Shown: positions 49,199 through 61,600 of the stretch, piece after piece
Numbering within the stretch: position 1 is the first letter of the stretch
Layout: the number at the start of each line of letters is the position of its first letter
From: Stramonita haemastoma
Taxonomy: Eukaryota > Mollusca > Gastropoda > Neogastropoda > Muricidae
Assembly (NCBI GenBank): GCA_030674155.1
Contig: CM060334.1
Span: 17,800,041-17,864,040 of the forward strand
DNA length: 64,000 bases
Direction of reading: 5' to 3'
The notes under the pieces: generated by a model
Told to the model about the DNA's origin: nothing
Seen by the model: the letters and a program-made list of their open reading frames with translations, nothing else
Database searches by the model: none
Position numbers and translations under genes: made by a program

Positions 49199-49794
49199 GA
49201 ACTCTCCATGAAAAAGGGGAGGCCGGTGGCCTGCTGACTGTTGTATTTAATTTAATATAACCATTGCTCTCTGACCCCACGTGGAACAGCCAGTGAAAGC
49301 CCCCTCTCCCTTTCTGCCTTATATTAGAGCTGCTAGTCCATCCCTATCATGAAACTTGACACCCATTGTTGGTACACATGGTCTTTCAACAGAAAAAGTT
49401 GTCTTGTTAGGCCTACCTAGGCTTGAATTGCCTTGTGACATACAGTAGATAAGGGGAGTAATTACTAACCGGCATGGAAGAGTTAGTTCCCTTGACCTGC
49501 TTTTGTAGATTTCTTTTTTCTCCTCTTTTTTCTTCTCCTCTTTTTTCACTTTTATAAAAATTCCACGAATTTACAGTCAGTACCATACCTGATCTTACCA
49601 TGCCAATCTCTCTCTCTTTCTCTTTCTCCTTTTTTTCTTTGGTAACAGTAAAATTCAAGGACTTTTCAAGCACCTGGAGGCATATGCCTGATTTTCAAGG
49701 ACTTTCAAGGCCTTGAAAAAGGGGGTACAAAATTCAAGGACTTTCAAGGACTTTCAAGGACCGTACGAACCCTGTAAGAGTATTTTTTATATCT

Positions 49795-50137
49795 TCATTG
49801 TTCCTTCATTTTTCTCTAAGAAAATATACACTTTTACCTACATTATTCCTTCATTTTTATTCTTAAGAAAATATATCCTTTTACCTACATTATTTCAGAA
49901 CTTAACTTACAAGACTTTTTTTTTTCAATAGTCACCCATTTTGGGGGGGGGGGGGGGGGGGGATTCATTGTTCCTTCATTTTTCTCTAAGAAGATATACA
50001 CTTTTACCTACATTATTCCTTCATTTTTTCTTAAGAAAATATATCCTTCTACCTACATTATTTCAGAACTTAACTTACAAGACTTTTTTTTTTTTTTTCC
50101 CAATAGTAACCCATTTTGGGGGGGGGGGGGGGGGGAG
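49795..50137. repeat. ~170-bp tandem duplication ending in T-run and G-run
   Basis: Two copies of CATTGTTCCTTCATTTTTCT ... ACCTACATTATTTCAGAACT ... CAATAGT(C/A)ACCCATTTT, each ending in G19 or G16 (49944-49962 and 50119-50135). Confidence 0.88.
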
Positions 50138-51183
50138 GATCCCTGGCAAATAAGGTTTTCCTGTTTGTCATAATCCTTGGCAGGCTAAGGGTTAATGAAA
50201 TGTTTCTCTTTTGTTTTTGTGGGGCTTTATAGGGTTTTGGGTGTGGTGGGGGGGTTTTTCGGGGGGGGGGGGGGAGGGGAGGTTTTTTTGGCCTTTTTTT
50301 GTTTGTTTGTGGGTTGTTGGTTTGGTTTTGTTTTTGTTTTTTTTTTTTTTGGGGGGGGGGGGGGGGGGAAGATGAGACAGTTTGTGTAACAAGCAAAATT
50401 CAGTTTGAAAAAATACAGAACTTTAAAAACAAAAAAAAATTCACTGTTCAACCTGCACTGCTCATAATAACTGTATAAACACGAAACACAAAACTACATT
50501 CCTTACACCACTTGATCTTGTGTGAAGAGAACGACTACTCAACCATTGTTCGATTTGTCTGTGACCTCAACCCATCACAAATACAAACCAACCAACCAAA
50601 CTACGTCCCCCAACAAACAAAACCATCCCAGGGAGGGGTGGGGTGGGGGTGGGGGAAGCAGAGAGAAACAAACTGACAGACTGTCACAGAAAACGCAGAC
50701 ATTGTCCAGAGAGACTCTGATCCATTTCCCTGGACACAAGAGTACGGCTATCACAAATGGTTAAAATATCCCACACAATGATGTATCATATGTCTAACCA
50801 GCTTTATATAACTTCTAACATTAAAAAAATAAAACAACAACAAAAAAAACTCCAAATGCTCAAAAGAATCTTATGACCGCTCTAAGTACAATATCTGAAG
50901 AAGGATGAAGAATAACATACTTTTGTGTGTCCATCACATATGTCATACATTAAAAAAAAAAGCCCACACAGTTACATTGGTAAATGTTTTACACCGCAGA
51001 GTTATATCACAAATATTTTATCCACACACTGCTATATTGTTCATATCTTATAAGTACTATACTAACCTTTTGATAAAAAAAAAAAAAAAAGCCACACGTA
51101 ATGAAAACTATTGTCTTAGCAAAATGTATAGTAAAAAATGGTGTGTTTATAATGATCAATCAAAATATAATTTTCTTAACACA

Positions 51184-51254
<71 letters not shown>

Positions 51255-52405
51255 CAACAAAACGCAGATAAAATCCTCTGCGACAAACTATAAACACCTA
51301 TCATCAGCCTTTCCCCACACAGAGCTCATCTGTATGGCACTCCTAATACTCCAAGTCTTCAGGAATCGTGTCAGTGGCAAGAAAATTGCCATATCAACAG
51401 CAAGCAGACCACTGCAGCATTTTAAGACTCTCTCCCTTTTCTCTGTGTTCCCATTTCAAATGACATGCGTAGTGTCTTGTCTCCTCCTGTGCTTGCAACT
51501 CTGCAGGATGTCTGCCTGCAGACTTCAGCTGATACAATCTTTCCTACTCTAAAACCCCCACTCTAGAAAAAAAAAAACCAACAAAAACTGAACAAACAAA
51601 TGAAGAAAAAATACATTCTTCCCTACTCTAAAACCCCACTCTAGAAAAAAAACGAAACAAAACGGAACAAACAAATGAATAAAAACTCCCCCCCACCCCA
51701 CCCCCCCCCCAAAAAAACCCAACCCCTAACCCACCCCCCAAAACCCCCTGCTATGCACAGACATTGTTTAACTTAGCATTATTCTGACTGGTGATAAGCT
51801 TCATGTTTTCTTTAATTTAACGTCATTTCACATTACGCGATATTAGACAAAAGTGTGTGTGTGTGTGTGTGTGTGGTATGTGTGTATACATACACAAGTG
51901 TGTGAGTGTGAGTGTGTGAGGATGTGTGTGTACGTGCTTGCGTGCGTATATGCATGCGTCTTCAGCTTCTAATCCATTCCTCACCAATCAATCAATCTCT
52001 TGATATCAATCATACCCTCTGGTACAAAATGCATGAATCACTTAAAGACTGTTCCATCGACTCCTTGACGAGTCATCAGGGGCATTGCACTGAATTTTTT
52101 ACAGGCAGTATGTCATGGGCCCATTGAACCTGGCGGAGCCCATCCCTCTCCAGGTGATACGGTGCATGCTGGGTCTGTTTGTGTCATCCACTCTCCCTGC
52201 CAATTTTTATGAAGAACGGGTAAAATACTCTACAAAAAAAATATATCTAGAATTCCACACTGCAACTAGTACAAGGGTATAGAGGGTACAACAATGTTCT
52301 AGAATCTTAAAAAAATATGTACAATGAAAGCCAGGTGTGGGGTTGTTTTTTTTGTAATTAAAAAACCCAATCAAACATTGAATCTTGGACAGCCTTTTCT
52401 TACAT

Positions 52406-52472
<67 letters not shown>

Positions 52473-52600
52473 CACACACATGTACACACACACACACACG
52501 TACACACACACACCAACCTAAACTGAAGGTGATGCTTTCACAATACAAAAAGCCAAATGAAGACAGACAGAAGAGCAACAAACCAATTTTTATCTGAAGT
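50138..52600. other. non-coding, homopolymer and microsatellite rich
   Basis: T14G18 junction at 50336-50368; (AT)n at 51186-51249; an 85-bp tandem duplication at about 51545-51705 (CCTACTCTAAAACC...CACTCTAGAAAAA); (CA)n at 52411-52469. A 215-codon frame at 50905-51552 is mostly AT and poly-Lys/Ile-Tyr repeat and is not supported as a gene. Confidence 0.55.
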
Positions 52601-52607
52601 CAAGGTA

Positions 52608-52720
52608 AATCAGAGAATGGACAGGCCTAGAACTCAAAACAAAACCCTGAGAAAAGCGGAACAGAGAGAGGAATGGAGGGAACTGGTTGTCAAGTCTTCC
52701 TGGGTGCCACCATGGTCACC
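52608..52720 (+). pseudogene. LINE ORF2 3'-end remnant
   Basis: Reads WTGLELKTKP, then after a shift REEWRELVVKSS. It aligns with the better copy at 56178-56345. The region is followed at 52863 by GGGATAGATAGATA and a long GATA array. Confidence 0.6.
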
Positions 52721-52864
52721 AGACTAAGGGAAACTCGAAACTCAAATATTTTAATGAGGGTAATTGGATAAGCCATAGGCGTCTTTACACCAGGCCCTCA
52801 GAAAAAAACCCCCACAATGCAACCAAATAATAAGAAAAGAAATAAACAAGCCAAACAACAAAGG

Positions 52865-52978
<114 letters not shown>

Positions 52979-53089
52979 CAAGGTAAATGCTTTGAACAAA
53001 TTATTGCTGACAACTGTGAAGGATCCTTCCTATGAAATGGAGCTTTTCATTTTTTGTAGTTGTTCCTCGACCAGAACTCCGAAGTTCAC

Positions 53090-53345
53090 CAATGGCAAGA
53101 TATTTGTGTATGCAACCGTCCACACCCATTCCTACAGACACAAAATGTCCTACTCTTCCAAAAGGTGGAACAGGCTTTTAACTTTTGCGCAAGATATTCT
53201 GTGTGCATTTGCACACAAAGCCTCTGGTTATAGTCTTATCTGAAGGACTTTGACATTCAGTTGGATTTTCTCATCAAACTAGGAAGAAAGGGCAAGACTG
53301 GGAATTGAACCCAGAACCTCACGGTTTCCCTGTTTGGCAGGTGAA
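53090..53345 (-). mobile_element. SINE family A, full head and body, inverted
   Basis: Reverse complement: CACCTGCCAAACAGGGAAAC, GAGGTTCTGGGTTCAATTCCC (B box), TTTCTTCCTAGTTTGATGAG, AAGTCCTTCAGATAAGACTA, TTGGAAGAGTAGGACATTTT, TTGCATACACAAATATCTTG. Confidence 0.75.
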
Positions 53346-53439
53346 CGAACACCTTACCTGCCCTGACACCTTCCTTCTTGAATTAATGTTTGATGTGAAG
53401 CTTATCTCTATTCTATGTGTTCTCTTATTGGATGGGATG

Positions 53440-53745
53440 TATAATGAGATTCACAAGATGCTACTGCCAAGATCCGAACCCACAACTTCACAGACCAAGG
53501 CCTTAACCACTCATCTCTACTGTACGCCAGTGACAGGTTTCATATGATCCTTATAAATCTGAACAGACCCTGATGTGTTGATTCACAAGTCGCCGTGTCG
53601 TTGTTGCATATTTTCTTATCTAGCTGTATAAAATTTCTAGCACTTACTTCAGCTGCTGAGATTTGAACACACAACTTCATGAACTCAAGGGATAGAAATC
53701 AAGTGTTCTTATCCACTCAGGTGTGGCATCTATCAAAGTCACAGT
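53440..53745 (-). mobile_element. two further tRNA-derived SINE heads
   Basis: Reverse complement of 53460-53510 reads GAGTGGTTAAGGCCTTGG ... GTGGGTTCGGATCTTGG, with clear A- and B-box spacing. 53650-53730 reads TGAGTGGATAAGAACACTTG ... GTGTTCAAATCTC. Both lack a complete tRNA fold and are treated as SINE relics. Confidence 0.55.
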
Positions 53746-54839
53746 ACCCGACTGACGGTAAGAACTAGTTTCAGGTGGGAAGGACATGGGAGTTACAACT
53801 GATCCAAACTTGTTACCAGCTGAGTTTTAGAGTTGTACCGAAAAATCAAAAGTGCATCACTTGTCAAAATTACAGACCCTCTTCCCCTCCTTCCCAAATC
53901 ACAGTGTATCCCGCTCCCTGCCCCCCAAACAAAACCCCACATATTGTCGTCAAGAAAACAATCTAATGTGGTGGCCAAAGTGACATTTTTCAATCTCCTA
54001 AAACTCTGAATAATGACAAATGGAAGACCTCATCGTTTCTACTGAAATATTACACAATGTAAGTTCTTTCAATTTACCTAGAGACATCTTTGCATAGCCA
54101 CATGGCAATTTTTATTCTGGAAAAAGCATGATTTCAAAAAAAAAAGACACCCATGTCACGCCTTGATTCATCAAAAAAATATGGATTGGGATGGAGCATG
54201 GTTTTTCTTTTCTTTAAAAAAAAAAAAAAATTACATTCCTACACACAAAAGCAGTTTGTGGCGAGAAAAGTTCTGTCATAGTGACAGAGCGCAGTGATGG
54301 GAAAGAGTACAAAAGTGAATATGTGATCACGAACTGATTCATTTCTACAGATCTGCCCTAAAGTATTCCATTATTGTGAACAGTCTTTATCACACATACT
54401 ATTGTTTGTTCTCTCTCTCTTCAAATCAATGAGTTTTCATTTTCATCAAAGTGAATCTCTCTTCTCTCTCTCTCTCTCTCTCTCTCTCCTCCTCTCCCCC
54501 CCCCCCCCCCTCCTCTCTCTCTCTCTGTTCTCATGTCTCCATCTTTCATAAGCTTGCATAATATAAGCATGCATCCACAAACACACACACAAGCACCAAT
54601 ACACACACACGTTCACCTACCACCACCACCCACCCCTCTCACACACACATGCTTACACACACCAATTCATTTTCATCATTGAACCAAAGAAAAAATATTG
54701 CTTAAAAAAAAAGAAAAAAAAAGATAGAGCTCATCTATACACTTCTACGGAATGAAGCAAAAACCTAAAATAAAAAAAAACTCTCTTGCCCCAACTCATC
54801 CTTGCCCCCTTGCGAAAAAAAACCCCTTTCTCTCCCCAT
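53746..54839. other. MTMR-like gene 3' UTR and flank
   Basis: No CDS. In the minus sense AATAAA occurs near 54109-54114, about 730 bp past the stop codon, as a possible poly(A) signal. (TC)n with a C11 run lies at about 54455-54530. Confidence 0.4.
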
Positions 54840-55672
54840 TCAATCATCGGCATTGGCGTAGTCATACTGCACAAGACTGTCATGGAGGTACAGGGTCAGC
54901 GGGCCACTGATCAGTTTGTGCTGCGTCTGCGCCGTGACGGCCGCCGGGAAGGGGAAGGAGGAAGTCAAAAAGTTGGAGTTGAGCGCCGACTGGCTCTCCT
55001 GGGAGAACACCAGCCCCGAGTTGGGGCGGGGGAAGCCGTGCCGCTCCTTCAGGGCCTTCTGCTGCTGCAGGATCTTCAGTTTGTGGTCCAGGCAGATCAC
55101 CTCCTCCGCCAGCAGGCACTGCTGCAGGTACTGGGCCGGCCGCCCCCCCCCCAGGATCTGGGCGGGCACGCACCAGCGGAGGTAGCACTGCGACCACAGC
55201 TGCAGCCCCGCCACGCTGCAGCACACCGGCAGCAGCACCGCGCACGCCGGCTTCCGGAACAAGTCCGCCCGCCCGCCAGGTCAAAGTGGAACTCCGTCAA
55301 CGTCCGCGTGTAGTCGCCCGCCGACGCCAGCTTCCCCGCCCGCTTCAGCGACCCCTTGGCGCTGGTGATGACCTCTTCCAGGTCGCAGGTCTCGTTGAGG
55401 GAGTAGAGGGGGTTGTTGAAGAGCATGAGGTCGTCCTGCGAGAACTGCAGGTGCCACTCCCAAGCGCTGGGCAGGCAGACGATGGACAGCTTGCGGCCCT
55501 CGCGGTAGAAGCGTTGCCGGCACCAGGCGGAGTCGAAGAGGAAGGTGTCGGAGACGCCCATCTGCACCGTGTCCCACAGCGTGGTCAGGAAGGTCTCCGT
55601 CATGCCCAGGCGCGACGGGAACTGCTGCAGCAGCTGCCACACGCAGTCCAGGAACAGCAGGAACACTGGCGA
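54840..55672 (-). CDS. MTMR10/12-like: MTMR-like terminal exon
   Basis: Acceptor GTGTGTGCAG; reads SPVFLLFLDCVWQLLQQFPS ... TFLFDSAWCRQRFYREGRK ... LYSLNETCDLEEVITSAKGS ... LTEFHFDLAGG, then the frame changes and continues DLFRKPACAVLLPVCCSVAG ... YLRWCVPAQILGGGRPAQYL ... LVQYDYANADD and TGA at 54842-54840. The exon is far richer in G+C than its flanks, with runs such as GGCGGGCGGGCGG at the break, where one missing base restores a single frame. Confidence 0.9.
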
Positions 55673-58600
55673 CTGCACACACCACACGCTCCATCAGTTT
55701 TAACATAGTGACATCCTTGATGTGGCTTCTGTGTTCTGATAAGTATACATGAGCAGGCTCATCCACTCCACTCCACTCCACTCCACTCCACAAGCAGATA
55801 AAAAAAAAAACTGGAATTTTCCGCCCTTTTTTTAAAGCGATTATTTCAGCCAGTTATGTTTTTAGAATTACCGTTTTCTTTACTGAATCAAAGCATAGTA
55901 CACAACTTCTTTTTTTTTTTTAATAATAATAAAGATAAATTTAAAAAAAAAAATTTTGTTGTTGCAATTTTACATTGTTTTTCAGTTGCAAATTCTATAA
56001 TTCCCATCAGCCTGTAAGTGATGTAGAAAATCATACAAAACATCAAGAAACAGCAATCATTTCTAAATAGTGTCTGTCTGTCTGTCTGACTCTCTGTCTG
56101 TCTGTCTGTCTGTCTGTCTGTCACTCTGTCTGTCTCTCTGTCTGTCTCTTTCTCTCTCTCTATCTATCCCTTAGTCGGGCACCCCTGAAGACTTGGCAAC
56201 CAGTTCCCTCCATTCCTCTCTCTGTTTTGCCTTTCTCAAAATTTGGTTGAGTTCTAGGCCTGTCCATTTGCTGATGTTGTCCTCCGATCTCTTCCTTGGT
56301 CTGCCTCTTTTTTTTTCCTCCTTGGACAGTGCCTTGCAGTACTGAATTTGCAAGTCCGTTTTGAGAATTTTCATTTTATATACTGAATCAAAACATAGTA
56401 AATATATATATATATATTTTTTGTTGCATATTACATTATTTTTTATTTGCAAATTCTGTAATTCCCACCAGCCTGTAAGTGATGTAGAAAATCATACAAA
56501 ACATCAAAAAACAGCAATCATAACTGAATAGTTTATCTGATAAAGAAAAGGGTATACTTAATGTGGAATTTGGACTATTTTTGTATTTTGGTTAACAAAA
56601 TTTCTGAAATTTTTAAGTGGTTAAACAGCAACTTGTTGACTTCTAGGGTAAGGTTTGGTTGATTTTTATATTTGTAATAATATAATTCTGTTGTTGTTGA
56701 AAGTTCTTGCTGTTTACTAGTAAAACTGCTACTTGATAAGAGAGAAACCTTTCCCAGGGTAGGGAGGGGGGGGGAAGAATCAGTCCCTTGTTCTCTGATT
56801 AACCCTTTCGCTGCTATCCTATTTTGCTTAGGCACATGCTGGACGAACCAGAGAGAGCATTGAATCGCTGAGCATTGCTGGTGCGGTTTCTATGAGAGAC
56901 GCTGTTTGTCAACAGCGCAGTAAAGAGGTTAATCATTTTTAAAAACACACCAGGCGATGTACTACCTGTACAGCAATCAGCATCCAAGCTTTTCTTTTTT
57001 CTTCTTCCAGTGTATTTCCAGATCACAAAAACAACAACAATAGTTGCAAGGACTTGCAAAGGTGGGTAAAGGCCAGAATTCAAAACTAAAGGAAACTGTG
57101 CAAATTGAAAGATTTTCAAGGCACTGTACACACCTACCTCAAATCTCAATACCTGTAGGGGCCTGCACATGTATAAATGTATGAATCTGAAACCATTCCA
57201 GTTCAGTCATACTCTTTATAGCCCAGCAGAACACAGAGGCCACATCAGGGACGTCCCCATGTTAAAATCTAGATCCTAGATTAAAACCAGGTGACTATAA
57301 ATAAATGATACATAAATTATCCTCAAACCGCTTGGACAACCACAGTCATACAACTGCAATCGCCTTTGCTTAAGCCACTTGGACAACTGCAGTCATACAA
57401 CTACAATCACTTATCAAACCACTTTAACAACTGCAGTCATACAACTACGATCACTTATCAAACCAGTTTAACAACTGCAGTCATACAACTACGATCACTT
57501 ATCAAACCACTTGAACAACCACAGTCATACAACTACAATCACTTATCAAACCCCTCGGACAACTGCAGTCATACAACTACAATTACTCATCAAACCACTT
57601 GAACAACCGCAGTCATACAACTACAATCACTTATCAAACTGCTCAGACAACCGCAGTCATACAACTACAATCACTTATCAAACTGCTCAGACAACTGCAG
57701 TCATACAACTGGGACTACCTGTCATCACCTGCCCCTGGTCTTGCCGGCTACCCACCTGTTCACTCTCAGTGCCCTGCACCAGGTGGTTTCGGCGCTGGAA
57801 GGGGTGCCCCATCACCACCCACTCACGCTGCACCAGAGAAGCGAACCCCTGCTGCGTGCGGTAGAAAGGGTCCAGCATAATCTGCACCAGGCACGAGATG
57901 ATGCACGTCACGTCGTACCCCGTCTCCTCTGTTCGACATAGCACAACATTTTGGGGGGGTTTTGTGAAGAACAGTATACATCTACACACATCTTAGCCCA
58001 TTTCCTTCCATTAGCGTATGTGTCACAGCCTGTCTCCTCTGCCCAACATAGCACAATATTTTGGGGGGGGTTTGTGAAGAACTGTATACATCTACATACT
58101 TGTCACAGCCTGTCTCGTCTTTCCGATACAGCACATTTGTTTTTTGTTTTTGTTTTCAGTGAAGAACTGTAAACATCTACATACTTGTCATAGCTTGTCT
58201 CCTCTGCCCAACATAGCACAACATTTTGTTTTTCTCGTTTTTGTTTTCAGTGAAGAACTGCATACATCTACATACCTGTCAGAGCCCGTCTCCTCTGTCC
58301 AACATGGCACATTTGTTTTTGTTTTCAGTGAAGAACTGTATACATCATCTACATACTTGTCATAGCCTGTCTCCTCTGCCCGACATAGCACAACAATTTT
58401 TTTTCTCGTTTTTGTCAAGAACTGTATCTGCCTACACACTCATCTCAGCTTATCTGCTCCCGTGAGCATATGAGATTTTTTTGTTTTTGTTTTACATACT
58501 TGTCACAGCCTGTTTCCTCTGTCCGACATAGCACATTTTTTTTGTGTTTTTGTTTTCAGTGAAGAACTGTATACATCTACATACTTGTCATAGCCTGTCT

Positions 58601-61600
58601 CCTCTGCCCGACATAGCACATTTTGTTGTTGTTGTGAAGAACTGTATCTGCCTATACACTTGTCTTAGCCTATCTCCTCCGGTGAGCATATGAGATTTTT
58701 TGTTTGTTTTTGTTTAAGTGAAGAACTGTATACATCTACATACTTGTCATAGCCTGTCTCCTCTGTCCGACATAGCACAACACATTTTTTGTTTTGTTTT
58801 GTGAAGAATTGTATCTGCCTACACACTCGTCTTAGCTCATCTCCTCCTGTGAGCATATGAATTTTTTTTTTTTTTAAGTGAAGAGCTATATACATCTACA
58901 TACATGTCACGGCCTGTCTCCTCTGTCCAACATAGCACAACATTTTTGTTATTGTTTTAAGTGAAGAACTGTATACATCTACATACTTGTCACAGCCTGT
59001 CTCCTCTGTCCAACTTCAAAATCCTATAAAAAAAAATATAATAAAAAATAAATATATAAAAAAGTCTCAAACATGTCCATCTCAAATCTACGCATTTCTA
59101 CAAGGACTGTTAGTAGTAGTAGTCACCACACATTGCCCAGCTTGACACCCTGGGAGTCACCCATACAATGCACACCCAAACTCCCTCATCCCACCTGGGT
59201 ATCACTATAGGCCCATACCCTTTTCATGAGAAGTTTGTATGTTTAACTGTTTTCAAGTACCTCTCCACACAGGCAGCGATTCTCCGACTTCAGAAGTCTT
59301 TCGGATGAGACTGTAAACCGAGGCCCCGTGTGCAGATGCACGCATAACATCTTGCCCACACGTTAAATCCTGTTCCGCTTTTCATAAGAGTAGGCCATTG
59401 TGTGCAGGTGTGAACAGATGGCAATGTTTACAAAACTGCATACACACGAGGACTGGATGAAAAAAAGCACAAGAGTGCTTATTCCATTATCCTCGATATA
59501 AAAGAATAAAATAAATAAAAAATAAATAAAAAGATACAACAGAGCAAAACTAGCAGAGCCCATTAGGAACCAGTCTCACCTTTCAAGGCTACACTCTTTC
59601 CCTTCGAGTCCATCCGTTCCGTGACATCAGCGGCCATTTTCAGACATGTGGCCACGTGCTGCAGCCACTGGGACGAATCCAAACGCGACATCCATGTGGA
59701 GTCAAAGCTGTAGAAATCTTTCGTTGAATCTGACAGAAGAGAGGACTGAGCATGATCAGTTGATATCGTATTGAGCAAATCTTTAGGACATTGTTGCCAG
59801 AAATCTAAAGAAAGAATAATGAAAATTGTTGATGGTATAATGACAAATTTTTCTCATAGAAAACTTTTAGCACACACAAAAAAACACGATGGCAAAAAAT
59901 GGTCAAGGAATACAAAGGAGGTATATAATTTTTTTTTTTTTTTAAAACCAACCCCGAGCAGATAAACTGAGATCCACGTCCCATTTTTGACTACTGAACT
60001 GACTAAAATCGACTGCAGATAGTAGGTCAACAACCTTCGCTTTCCTTATCATATATCCCACTATGCAATTGCGACAGAAGAGTCTTCAAATAGGGCAGCC
60101 CCTGGGCGCCATTCTAAATTTGGTTGTAAGAGACTTGGTTGAGTGCTTTGGCTGTGGAGAATTTTTTTAAACTGAAACTTTTTTTTTTTCAATTTTTTTT
60201 GTTGGGACATTGGCATATGGTGAACCTTTACAACTTCTAGACTTCATTTTCAGACATAATACGAATGAATGTGTTTTTTGGAGGTTTAAATTCTTGAAGA
60301 AATGTTGAAGTGAGAATTCTGAAGTCAATCACCACCTAGTTATGAACAATGATCCTCTACTTGCTGACTTTGATTTTTTCCCCCTTCTCCCATACCAATG
60401 ATAAATATCGAAAACAACTGCTGTTTTGGTGCAACAATGTCTTTGGGAGGTAGTTTTTTTTTATCAATGTTATGTAGTTGATGATTAAAAAAAATTTTTC
60501 TTCTTCTTTTCTTGTAGAGAGAGTACACGACATGTGGAGTTACATATCTTTGGTGTGGTCCTCTTAGTCATATAAGAACTCAGTCACAAGGGGTCAGGAG
60601 GGTTAACTTAACTCTCACAGGACGGCTGTCCGCTATGGCGTATCAGTGTACAGCAACGGTTTTGGATGGCTGTCCACTATAGCGGATTTGCTGTTTGCAG
60701 ATTTTTCACGCGGCGGCCACACTAATACTATGACTAGTACAGTTTAACACAGCTTTGTGAGCCTATCCCAGGTCGAATGCAGAGCATTGTCGAGTGATTC
60801 CGTGCGTTTCAAACTCATTGTTCGCGGTTGCAGAGAATAACTGACACAGAGTAACAAAATTCAGAGTATTTTCTTCATGTTAGTGAAAGCTCAAATATTT
60901 AAATTAGAGCTTTAATCTTTCGATATGTACTAACCTGGCATATTATTCATAAGTTAAGAAAATTTCATTTTCTTATTATATGTTTTGTATTTTTCATGAT
61001 TTTTTTTTTAATAACCATTACAAATGGGCCATCTGTGGGGGAAAAGCAAGGGAGAGAACTGGCCGTCCCGAGTGACAAACTGGTTTCTTACCGGTCATGC
61101 AGAGAGCCATGAGGCGCTGACCACTGGCCCGAATCTCCAGGAGGGAGGGGCAGGACTGGCTCAGGTCTATCACCTCCACATTCCCCCTCTCCCCGCTGGA
61201 CAACTTCACCGCCGTGAGCACCCTGACACACAGTTCATGTCCATTTACTTAGGTATCAATACACAGTCTATGTCCATTTACTTAGAAATTATTGATATCA
61301 CACACAGTCCATGTCCAGTTAGGTATCTACACACAGTCTATGTACATTTACTTAGAAATTATTGACATCACACACAGGCCATGTCCATTTACTTAGAAAT
61401 TATTGACATCACACACAGTCCACTTACTTAGAAATTATTGACATCACACACAGCCCATTTACTTAGAAATTATTGACATCACACACATTCCATGTCCATT
61501 TATTTTGGTATCAATGATATGAGATATTCTACGTCCATTTACTTATAGTTTTTAATGAGATAACACACATTCTATGTCCATTTATTTCAGTTATTTATTT

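Larger units (their letters stand above)
47776..49774. mobile_element. ~2.0-kb non-autonomous DNA element with hAT-like termini
   Basis: The left end reads CAGGGTTCATACAGATCTTT ... ATTCAAGGACTTTTCAAGGAC. The right end reverse-complemented reads CAGGGTTCGTACGGTCCTTG and AAAGTCCTTGAA. Both carry several TTCAAGGAC subrepeats, inverted between the ends. CAGGG termini are typical of hAT elements. No clean 8-bp target duplication was found (flanks ATAAGTCA and TAAGAGTA share only TAAG). The interior holds simple repeats and no transposase. Confidence 0.55.

Noticed and set aside
50905..51552. 215-codon plus-strand frame
   Set aside because: It spans poly-A runs and an (AT)n tract (Ile-Tyr repeats), with no family similarity, no coding composition and no splice context.
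54786..55313. 175-codon plus-strand frame opposite the MTMR-like last exon, and 140 codons at 55286-55708
   Set aside because: These are shadows of a G+C-rich exon whose minus-strand frames match the myotubularin family.
55281..55793. 170-codon minus-strand frame overlapping the same exon
   Set aside because: An out-of-frame shadow. The family motifs SPVFLLFLDCVW and the rest are in the other minus frame.
57951..58895. Frames reading CRTEETGYDKYVDVYSSS as extra coding exons
   Set aside because: They arise from the exon-edge tandem array. Beyond EETGYD the translation leaves the myotubularin family, and stops follow. Kept as a finding about the array and not as genes.
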